From the NCBI GenBank assembly GCA_004555855.1, contig SFJQ01000011.1, positions 1 through 28,762 on the forward strand: a stretch of DNA of 28,762 nt, in the 5' to 3' direction. Shown here piece after piece: positions 24,126 through 28,762 of the stretch (position 1 is its first letter; the number at the start of each line of letters is the position of its first letter). The DNA comes from [Eubacterium] saphenum. Its GTDB lineage: Bacteria; Bacillota; Clostridia; Oscillospirales; Ruminococcaceae. The notes under the pieces were generated by a model that worked only from the letters and a program-made list of their open reading frames with translations, searched no databases and was not told where the DNA came from. Position numbers and translations under genes: made by a program.

Positions 24126-24178
24126 TTACCGGTTTCCGGTAACGGCGGAAACACCTGCTCCCTGTGAGAAAAAGGAGC
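24126..24178 (-). promoter_or_regulatory. Two hairpins in the hflX leader
   Basis: TTACCGG-AAA-CCGGTAA (24126-24142) is a perfect 7-bp stem ending a few bases before the AGGAGG ribosome site. A second stem, GCTCC/GGAGC (24157-24161 with 24174-24178), lies further upstream. They may affect hflX translation. Neither has the layout of a known riboswitch that I recognise. Confidence 0.45.
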
Positions 24179-24203
24179 GCTATGAATAAACACACTTGAA
24201 GTT

Positions 24204-24232
24204 ATTATATCACACATTTAACTTCTTGTCAA
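24204..24232 (-). promoter_or_regulatory. Consensus sigma-A promoter of hflX with embedded dyad
   Basis: On the minus strand TTGACA (24227-24232), a 17-base spacer and TATAAT (24204-24209) match consensus at all 12 positions. The inverted repeat GAAGTTA (24198-24204) and TAACTTC (24219-24225) lies across the -10 and spacer, with centres 21 bp apart. No comparable plus-strand promoter for nadB was found. The best is TTGAAG, 17 bases, then the weak TAACTT. Confidence 0.85.
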
Positions 24233-24253
24233 TATTAAAAGAAAGGCTGAATT

Positions 24254-25735
24254 ATGAAATTCAAAAGATACGACGTTTTAATCGTCGGAACAGGCATTTC
24301 GGGCATTTACGCCGCGCTCAATCTCGAAAGCTCGCTGAAAATCCTGATGCTGAGCAAGCGCGAACTCACCTTGTGCAACTCGGCGCTCGCGCAGGGCGGC
24401 GTGGCGGCTGTAATGGACAGCAAAAACGATGATTTCGAGCTGCATATCAAGGATACTCTTATCGCGGGACAGTACAAAAACAATCTCGACAACGTGAAAA
24501 TTCTCGTTGAGCAAGGTCCGCGCGATGTCGAGCGCTTGGTTGAGAAGTACGGCGTGGATTTCGACAAAAACGAGGACGGCTCTCTCGCGCTCACGCTGGA
24601 AGGCGGTCACTCGCGCCGCAGAATTGCTCACCACAAGGACACAACCGGCAAGGAAATCGAAACAAACCTCATCGGGCAGGTGTCGAAGCTCGAAAATGTT
24701 TCCGTTATCAACAACTCGGTTTTGTGCCGTTTAGAGAAAAAAGACGGCGTTTTCTTTGCCGATGTTATTACAACCGATAATAATCAGCACGAATATTACT
24801 GCGCGGATAATGTCATTCTTGCCACTGGCGGCATCGGTCGCGTCTACAACTACACGACAAACTCCGCGATTGCCACGGGTGACGGCATTCAGCTTGCCTT
24901 TAATCTCGGTGCGGAAATCAAAAATCTGAGCTACGTTCAGTTTCACCCGACAGCCTTTGCCGACAGAAAAGAGCGCGAGTGCTTCCTGATATCTGAGGCT
25001 GTGCGCGGCGAGGGCGCTTACCTGCTCAACTGCAACAAGGAGCGCTTTATGCCGAATTACGAGCCGGAGCGCAAAGAGCTTGCCCCGCGCGATGTTGTGT
25101 CAAAGTGCATTATGGAGGAGCAGAAGAAAACCGGCTCGGACGAGTTCTGGCTTGACATTTCGTACAAGGACGCGGATTTCATCAAGAACCACTTCCCGAT
25201 GATTTACGAAAACGTGCTCAAAAAGGGCTACGATATGACAAAGGAGCCTATCCCGATTTACCCTTGCCAGCACTATCTGATGGGCGGAATAAACGTTGAC
25301 GGAAAAGGCGCGACAAATATCGCGGGGCTGTACGCCGCGGGCGAATGCTCCCACACGGGCGTTCACGGGAAAAACCGTCTTGCGTCAAACTCGCTGCTCG
25401 AGGCACTTGTTTTCTCGCGTTTAATCGCCGAGGACATCAACGCGCACTTTGTTCCCGACAACAGAGCCGAGATTGACTACCCGATGAGTTCTCCCGACGG
25501 AAAACCGCTCCCCAAGGGCATCAAAACCGAGGTTCGCGACATTATGCAGAAAGCGTACTTCGTGTTCCCCGATTATGATGAGGCTGAGAAGGGCTTCAAG
25601 CGCGTTTCCGAGCTGAAAGATATGCTGGACAACGGCGGCTTTGAGGTGAACGCGGATTTCGTGGAAACGAAGTCGCTGGTTACAGTCGCGTACATAATTC
25701 TCAAAGAAATTCTTGAAAGGAAGGACGAGCAATGA
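24254..25735 (+). CDS. nadB: L-aspartate oxidase
   Basis: This FAD enzyme oxidises L-aspartate to iminoaspartate, the first step of de novo NAD synthesis; in anaerobes fumarate can serve as electron acceptor. The 493 residues begin with the FAD-binding VLIVGTGISGIYAAL (GxGxxG at 12-17). They include LAQGGVAA, the active-site text EGGHSRRRIAHHKDTTG and VQFHPTAFAD. The FAD C-terminal signature AAGECSHTGVHGKNRLASNSLLEAL is also seen in two parts. GAAAGG lies eight bases before the ATG. It overlaps nadC by ATGA. nadA, the quinolinate synthase gene usually in this operon, is not in the window. Confidence 0.96.
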   Translation: MKFKRYDVLIVGTGISGIYAALNLESSLKILMLSKRELTLCNSALAQGGVAAVMDSKNDDFELHIKDTLIAGQYKNNLDNVKILVEQGPRDVERLVEKYGVDFDKNEDGSLALTLEGGHSRRRIAHHKDTTGKEIETNLIGQVSKLENVSVINNSVLCRLEKKDGVFFADVITTDNNQHEYYCADNVILATGGIGRVYNYTTNSAIATGDGIQLAFNLGAEIKNLSYVQFHPTAFADRKERECFLISEAVRGEGAYLLNCNKERFMPNYEPERKELAPRDVVSKCIMEEQKKTGSDEFWLDISYKDADFIKNHFPMIYENVLKKGYDMTKEPIPIYPCQHYLMGGINVDGKGATNIAGLYAAGECSHTGVHGKNRLASNSLLEALVFSRLIAEDINAHFVPDNRAEIDYPMSSPDGKPLPKGIKTEVRDIMQKAYFVFPDYDEAEKGFKRVSELKDMLDNGGFEVNADFVETKSLVTVAYIILKEILERKDEQ

Positions 25736-26574
25736 TTTTACTCCCCTTTTACATCGACGATTTGATTAAAACCGCGCTCTCCGAGGACATAAACTACATC
25801 GACAGCACGGCTGATTTGCTGATTGACGACAACGATATCTCCGAGGCTTATTTTGTGGCAAAGGACGACGGAATACTTGCGGGAATTGAGGTCGCGCTGA
25901 GAGTTTTCACGATTTTAGACCCCGAGCTTAAAATCGAGCTGCTCAAAAAGGACGGCGACAAGGTGAAAAACGGCGATATTATCGCGAATTTCAGCGGTCA
26001 CACGCGCCTTATGCTCAAAGCCGAGCGCACCTCGCTCAATATTTTGCAGCATATGAGCGGCATTGCGACTTATACTAATAAGTGCGTGGAAGCGGTTGCG
26101 GGAACGAAGGCTTCGATTACCGACACAAGAAAAACGCTCCCGGGACTGCGCGCGCTTCAGAAGTACTCGGTTACGGTCGGCGGCGGCAAAAATCACCGCT
26201 ACAACCTCACGGACGCGGCAATGCTCAAGGACAACCACATCGACGCTTACGGCGGGATAACAGCGGCGGTTGAGGCGCTGAGAAAGAAAGCGGGGCATAT
26301 GCTCCAGATTGAGGTGGAAACACGCAATCTTGACGAGGTGAAAGAAGCGGTCAGCTGCGGCGTGAACGTGATAATGCTCGACAATATGACAAACGAGCAG
26401 ATGAAAGAAGCGGTTGAGTTTATCAATGGAAGGGCGAAAACCGAGGCTTCGGGCAACGTCACGCTTGAAACTATCCGCGAAAAAGCCGAAACGGGCGTTG
26501 ATATAATCAGTCTTGGCGCGCTTACGCACAGCGTGAAAGCGTTTGATATTTCGATGAAATGGAGGAAAAAATAA
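25732..26574 (+). CDS. nadC: Nicotinate-nucleotide pyrophosphorylase (quinolinate phosphoribosyltransferase)
   Basis: It converts quinolinate and PRPP to nicotinate mononucleotide with release of CO2. The 280 residues carry the conserved blocks RTSLNILQHMSGIATYT (about 99-115), TDTRKTLPGLR (130-140), GGGKNHRYNLTDAAMLKDNH (150-169) and a TIM-barrel C-terminus with EVETRN and IMLDNM. The ATG lies in the nadB stop (ATGA). Its own stop overlaps the next gene as TAATG, so three genes are coupled in a row. Confidence 0.96.
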   Translation: MILLPFYIDDLIKTALSEDINYIDSTADLLIDDNDISEAYFVAKDDGILAGIEVALRVFTILDPELKIELLKKDGDKVKNGDIIANFSGHTRLMLKAERTSLNILQHMSGIATYTNKCVEAVAGTKASITDTRKTLPGLRALQKYSVTVGGGKNHRYNLTDAAMLKDNHIDAYGGITAAVEALRKKAGHMLQIEVETRNLDEVKEAVSCGVNVIMLDNMTNEQMKEAVEFINGRAKTEASGNVTLETIREKAETGVDIISLGALTHSVKAFDISMKWRKK

Positions 26575-26831
26575 TGGAAGAAATTCAGTACAGATACGAC
26601 ACGCAGCTTTTGATTGACGGGCAGGACCTGGACGAGGACATCATCGACGAGTATATCCGCGAGCATTTCGAGGGCGACAGCCTGCTTGTGGTTGCGGACG
26701 ACGATGTGGCAAAACTGCACTTCCACACCAACGAGCCTTGGAAAATTCTGGAATACTGCCGCTCGCTCGGTGAAATTTACGACATTGTTGTGGAAGATAT
26801 GGTGCGTCAGGCACGCGGAGATAAGGGCTGA
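26574..26831 (+). CDS. Stand-alone FakA/YloV-type (DAK kinase-associated) domain protein
   Basis: This 85-residue acidic protein resembles only the middle domain of FakA/YloV fatty acid kinases (DhaK-like proteins). The shared pattern runs from YRYDTQLLIDGQDLDED to DSLLVVADDDVAKLHFHTNEP and GEIYDIVVEDMVRQ. In full FakA this domain has a metal site of one Cys and two His. Here H49 and H51 are kept (LHFHT) but the Cys position is D9. The kinase and FakB-binding domains are absent. GGAGG is eight bases before the ATG, which overlaps the nadC stop. Databases may label such proteins 'kinase to dihydroxyacetone kinase'; the actual role is unknown. Confidence 0.65.
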   Translation: MEEIQYRYDTQLLIDGQDLDEDIIDEYIREHFEGDSLLVVADDDVAKLHFHTNEPWKILEYCRSLGEIYDIVVEDMVRQARGDKG

Positions 26832-26912
26832 TATACAATATATAGAGGGCATTTACGGGAAAATTTAGCGTTTATCACAAAATATTGTCCCAAAGATTGT
26901 ACAAAATCACAA

Positions 26913-26941
26913 TTGACTTGTACAAGATATTGTGTTATACT
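26913..26941 (+). promoter_or_regulatory. Sigma-A promoter of the NrdD-tail gene
   Basis: TTGACT (26913-26918) and TATACT (26936-26941) are 17 bases apart. Two 8-bp palindromes TTGTACAA, at 26897-26904 and 26918-26925, are spaced 21 bp apart and flank or touch the -35. Confidence 0.8.
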
Positions 26942-26945
26942 AATA

Positions 26946-26965
26946 GTACACCGCAATGCGGGTAC
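26946..26965 (+). other. Hairpin at the 5' end of the NrdD-tail transcript
   Basis: GTAC-A-CCGC pairs with GCGG-GTAC around an AAT loop (8 bp with one bulged A). It would be within the first bases of the mRNA, ahead of AGGGGTGA, and could protect the 5' end or affect translation. Confidence 0.5.
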
Positions 26966-26985
26966 AAAATATAGGGGTGATAAAA

Positions 26986-27258
26986 ATGATTGACGTGAAT
27001 GTTACAGGCGGAAAAATAAGCCGTGATGAGATTAATTATTACATTGAGGCTGCGGGGGCGCAGTATCCCGACAAGCACCTCAGAGCAATAGATTTGGACG
27101 TTGATGGGGATTTTGTTAACGTGAAATACCATTTCGCGGACGTTCCTTTTCAGCGTATCAGAAGAATTACCGGCTACCTCGTAGGAACGCTCGACCGTTT
27201 CAACAACGCAAAGCGCGCCGAGGAAAAGAACCGCGTAAAGCACACAATGCAGCAATAA
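26986..27258 (+). CDS. Small cysteine-free protein resembling the C-terminal tail of anaerobic ribonucleotide reductase (NrdD)
   Basis: The protein has 90 residues. The N-terminal half (VTGGKISRDEINYYIEAAGA, then DLDVDGDFVNVKYHF) is unassigned. The C-terminal half reads PFQRIRRITGYLVGTLDRF then NNAKRAEEKNRVKH, matching the pattern near the end of NrdD (IRR..GYL....RFN.GK..E...RVKH). It has no cysteine at all and lacks the glycyl-radical loop, so it can neither bind the NrdD zinc nor carry the radical. The ATG at 26986 has AGGGGTGA upstream; an earlier in-frame ATG lies in the leader hairpin. It is a single-gene unit behind NrdR-like boxes. A regulatory or assembly partner of NrdD is possible but unproven. 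Confidence 0.6.
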   Translation: MIDVNVTGGKISRDEINYYIEAAGAQYPDKHLRAIDLDVDGDFVNVKYHFADVPFQRIRRITGYLVGTLDRFNNAKRAEEKNRVKHTMQQ

Positions 27259-27260
27259 TA

Positions 27261-27290
27261 AAAGAACCGCCGAGCAAATCGGCGGTTTTG
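27261..27290. terminator. Bidirectional intrinsic terminator after the NrdD-tail gene
   Basis: AACCGCCGA (27265-27273) pairs perfectly with TCGGCGGTT (27279-27287). TTG follows on the plus strand and CTTTTATTATT on the minus strand, so it should also stop the leftward transcript from 27308. Confidence 0.85.
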
Positions 27291-27314
27291 TCAGAGTTGA
27301 TTTTGACGGCAAGC

Positions 27315-27343
27315 ATTATATTACTTTCAGGCTTGAAAGTCAA
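27315..27343 (-). promoter_or_regulatory. Leftward sigma-A-like promoter with no gene behind it
   Basis: On the minus strand TTGACT (27338-27343) and TATAAT (27315-27320) are 17 bases apart. The spacer and -35 contain a perfect dyad, ACTTTCA-GGCT-TGAAAGT (27323-27340). Transcription would begin near 27308 and meet the terminator hairpin within about 20 bases. Confidence 0.6.
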
Positions 27344-27347
27344 CATT

Positions 27348-27427
27348 TTTCACATAATTTTCCGATAAATGATAATTTTTCAAATTATATTATGCTCGGG
27401 TTTACAAAAGATAAAAATTATGTGAAA
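27348..27427. repeat. 14-bp perfect inverted repeat between two outward promoters
   Basis: TTTCACATAATTTT (27348-27361) is the exact reverse complement of AAAATTATGTGAAA (27414-27427). Each copy stands a few bases upstream of a TTGACT -35, one leftward and one rightward. AAAGTCAA next to each extends the similarity. Inside lies a perfect dyad ATAATTT-TTC-AAATTAT (27372-27388). Confidence 0.75.
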
Positions 27428-27430
27428 GCC

Positions 27431-27459
27431 TTGACTTTTGAACACATTTGTGATAAAAT
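27431..27459 (+). promoter_or_regulatory. Sigma-A promoter of the rubrerythrin-rubredoxin operon
   Basis: TTGACT (27431-27436) and TAAAAT (27454-27459) are 17 bases apart. The spacer holds CACA-TT-TGTG. No clear PerR or Rex consensus box was recognised. Confidence 0.8.
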
Positions 27460-27496
27460 TTAAGTATAAAAAAAAAACCAAGGAGGTTACATCATT

Positions 27497-28042
27497 ATGA
27501 AATATGTATGTCCCGTATGCGGCTATGTTTATGTAGGAGAAAATCCACCCGAGAAGTGCCCCCAGTGCGGCGTTCCCGGAAGCAAGTTTAAGGCAACCGA
27601 GGAGAGCGACAAGCTCGTTTTCGCTTGTGAGCACGAAATCGGTATCATCGACGGCGTTCCCGAGGAAATCGTAGAAGGTCTTCGCGCAAATTTCACCGGC
27701 GAGTGCACCGAGGTTGGTATGTATCTTGCAATGGCAAGAGCTGCTCACCGCGAGGGTTATCCCGAGGTTGGTCTTTACTATGAGAAGGCGGCTTGGGAAG
27801 AGGCAGAGCATGCTGCAAAGTTTGCTGAAATGCTCGGCGAGGTTGTTTCCGCTTCTACTAAGGAGAACCTCACAAAGCGCGTTGCCGCTGAGCACGGCGC
27901 TACCGAGGGCAAACTCGACCTTGCAAAGAAGGCAAAGGCTGCAAATCTCGACGCTATTCACGACACCGTTCACGAAATGGCAAAGGACGAGGCTCGTCAC
28001 GGCAAGGCTTTCGAGGGACTCCTCAACCGTTACTTCAAGTAA
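27497..28042 (+). CDS. Reverse rubrerythrin (NADH peroxidase type)
   Basis: This enzyme reduces hydrogen peroxide to water in anaerobes. The 181 residues have the rubredoxin domain first (C5, C8, C21, C24) and the four-helix di-iron domain after it, the reverse of classical rubrerythrin. Iron-ligand motifs visible are GECTEVGMY, EEAEHAAKF and DEARHGKAF. AAGGAGG precedes the ATG, and the gene has its own promoter. It is followed by a rubredoxin gene 18 bases downstream, its probable electron donor. Clostridial homologues are usually under PerR control; no clear PerR box was seen here. Codon use is highly biased, suggesting strong expression. Confidence 0.93.
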   Translation: MKYVCPVCGYVYVGENPPEKCPQCGVPGSKFKATEESDKLVFACEHEIGIIDGVPEEIVEGLRANFTGECTEVGMYLAMARAAHREGYPEVGLYYEKAAWEEAEHAAKFAEMLGEVVSASTKENLTKRVAAEHGATEGKLDLAKKAKAANLDAIHDTVHEMAKDEARHGKAFEGLLNRYFK

Positions 28043-28060
28043 TTTTAGGAGGATATAACA

Positions 28061-28216
28061 ATGGAAAAGCACGTTTGCCCTTGCGGCTATGTTTATGACC
28101 CTGCGAAGGGTGACCCCGACGGCGGAATCGCTCCCGGCACTAAGTGGGAAGATATCCCCGATGACTGGACTTGCCCCGTTTGCGGTCTTGGCAAGGACGC
28201 ATTTGAGGTTGTTTAA
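28061..28216 (+). CDS. Rubredoxin with a shortened first cysteine knuckle
   Basis: Rubredoxins pass single electrons through one iron bound by four cysteines. This 51-residue protein matches the family throughout: GYVYDPAKGDPDGGIAPGT, then WEDIPDDWTCPVCGLGKDAF. The second knuckle is the normal C38-P-V-C41. The first reads V-C6-P7-C8-G9, with one residue between the cysteines instead of two. The reading frame is intact, so this is not a frameshift. AGGAGG is ten bases before the ATG. It lies 18 bases after reverse rubrerythrin and probably feeds it electrons in peroxide removal. A strong terminator follows. Confidence 0.92.
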   Translation: MEKHVCPCGYVYDPAKGDPDGGIAPGTKWEDIPDDWTCPVCGLGKDAFEVV

Positions 28217-28233
28217 GTTTTAACCGAATAGCG

Positions 28234-28268
28234 AAAAGGCGGTTTCCGTTTGGGAGCCGCCTTTTTTG
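28234..28268 (+). terminator. Intrinsic terminator after the rubredoxin gene
   Basis: AAGGCGG and its extension TTTCC pair with GGGAGCCGCC around a short loop, followed by TTTTTT. Confidence 0.9.
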
Positions 28269-28276
28269 TTGTTTGC

Positions 28277-28305
28277 AAAAAAGTGGAGCGGGAATGTCCC
28301 GCCCC
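28277..28305 (-). terminator. Intrinsic terminator of the TPR/CFI-box gene
   Basis: On the minus strand GGGGCGGGA and TCCCGCTCC form a 9-bp stem with one G-T pair and a CAT loop, followed by ACTTTTTT. Confidence 0.85.
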
Positions 28306-28315
28306 ATAATATGTA

Positions 28316-28762
28316 TCACCAGTTTCTGTCGTTGTAGGGTGTATCTTCAACTCCGCTTGCGTTCAGTTTTGCAACCATCTTGTCAAGTTTCGGCTTAAAG
28401 ATATTTTTGAACCACTTTGTCTTTCCAAACCACTTTACAAGAGTTGGGCTGATTGCATAATATGTGTGAATAAATGCACGTCCGTACCATGTTTCTGCAA
28501 GTTTATAATCACGGTAGCGGCGGAGCGTCCATACCTCTGGGCAATCGTATGAGCCGTAAACGCATGTTGCGACATAACAGCCGCTTTTTTTAGTTTGTGG
28601 CTCCACATAATTTGGGTCAAGCGATTTTATTCTTGCAATAATAATTGACCTGAGATTAGCATCAATTCCCGAGGAATAACCTTGTGCGCTTTTGTACTGC
28701 TTTAATGCGTCTTCAGTACGACCAACCTTAGCAAGTGCATCTCCCAGTGAAATATATAATTG
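28316..28762 (-). CDS. TPR-repeat protein with C-terminal CFI-box domain (N-terminus beyond window end)
   Basis: The frame is open from the window edge to the stop at 28316, giving 148 residues with no stop upstream, so the gene starts outside. The visible part begins with a tetratricopeptide-like repeat (LYISLGDALAKVGRTEDALK, then QYKSAQGYSSGI). A linker follows, then GCYVATCVYGSYDCPEVWTL and RRYRDYKLAETWYGRAFI, the CFI-box C-terminal domain found at the end of many bacterial proteins. That domain's function is not established as far as I know. TPRs usually mediate protein contacts. A GTG in the linker could start a shorter product but has no ribosome site. A minus-strand terminator follows the stop. 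Confidence 0.8.
   Translation of the reverse strand, partial: QLYISLGDALAKVGRTEDALKQYKSAQGYSSGIDANLRSIIIARIKSLDPNYVEPQTKKSGCYVATCVYGSYDCPEVWTLRRYRDYKLAETWYGRAFIHTYYAISPTLVKWFGKTKWFKNIFKPKLDKMVAKLNASGVEDTPYNDRNW

Larger units (their letters stand above)
26833..26977 (+). promoter_or_regulatory. Four NrdR-box-like sites around the promoter of the NrdD-tail gene
   Basis: Four 12-bp cores fit ACAANATATWGN: ACAATATATAGA (26835), ACAAAATATTGT (26877), ACAAGATATTGT (26922) and ACAAAATATAGG (26964). They form two pairs, each spaced 42 bp start to start, or four helical turns. They resemble the remembered NrdR consensus ACACWATATATWGTGT. The third lies between the -35 and -10, and the fourth reaches the ribosome site. 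Confidence 0.65.

Noticed and set aside
26875..26935. Pairing of the second and third NrdR-like cores as one functional pair
   Set aside because: Their spacing is 45 bp, not close to an integral number of turns; the 42-bp pairs on either side fit better.
26935..27312. 125-codon minus-strand open frame with a hydrophobic N-terminus near the leftward promoter
   Set aside because: The predicted transcript would start after its TTG start codon and stop at the hairpin inside it. The hydrophobic run is the complement of the terminator and the NrdD-tail gene.
27348..27427. Inverted repeat considered as the ends of a small transposable element (MITE)
   Set aside because: The arms are placed symmetrically at two promoters, no target-site duplication was seen and the interior is only 52 bases. 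Paired regulatory elements explain it better.
27380..28072. 230-codon minus-strand open frame
   Set aside because: It is antisense to reverse rubrerythrin and its promoter; the plus-strand frame has all iron ligands.

Overview
The window looks like a chromosomal segment of a strictly anaerobic, low-to-mid GC Gram-positive bacterium of the class Clostridia, most likely a Ruminococcus-like member of the Oscillospirales. This is inferred from the clostridial fab/acc gene order, a reverse rubrerythrin with a rubredoxin, strong AGGAGG-type ribosome binding sites, sigma-A promoters with 17-bp spacers, an ECF sigma/anti-sigma pair and NrdR-like boxes. No rRNA, tRNA, CRISPR array, insertion sequence or phage gene was seen. 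Both ends cut genes, and no gap between genes exceeds about 270 bases.

Region by region. Bases 1-283 hold the tail of an SPL-type radical SAM protein. Bases 340-4044 (minus strand) are a glycolytic operon, pgk-tpiA-gpmI. Bases 4224-11617 (minus) are the fatty-acid operon fabH-fabG-fabF-accB-fabZ-accC-accD-accA, followed by acpP with its own promoter. fabD is divergent and leads fabD-aroE-aroK (11818-14076), which joins malonyl transfer to two shikimate-pathway enzymes. No enoyl-ACP reductase gene is present here. Next on the minus strand come an ECF sigma factor with a membrane-anchored partner (14117-15368), and an amidohydrolase translationally coupled to a fumarase alpha subunit that lacks its beta subunit nearby (15438-17467).

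On the plus strand, 17738-20278 encodes a large PAS/GAF-like/GGDEF/EAL protein in which both cyclic-di-GMP signature motifs are degenerate. It is followed by rodA and a galactokinase-like GHMP kinase (20472-22888). hflX (minus) is convergent with the kinase, the two stop codons overlapping. nadB-nadC and a stand-alone FakA/YloV-type domain form the next operon (24254-26831).

The last 2.2 kb is the most unusual part. A small cysteine-free protein resembling only the C-terminal tail of anaerobic ribonucleotide reductase (NrdD) sits behind a promoter region carrying four NrdR-box-like sequences in two pairs, each pair spaced by exactly 42 bp. It is followed by a bidirectional promoter region with a shared 14-bp upstream element. 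That region drives reverse rubrerythrin plus a rubredoxin with an atypical C-x-C first knuckle on one side, and apparently a very short leftward RNA on the other. The window ends in a TPR/CFI-box protein that runs off the edge.

All calls come from reading the sequence and from remembered family motifs; no database search was possible.
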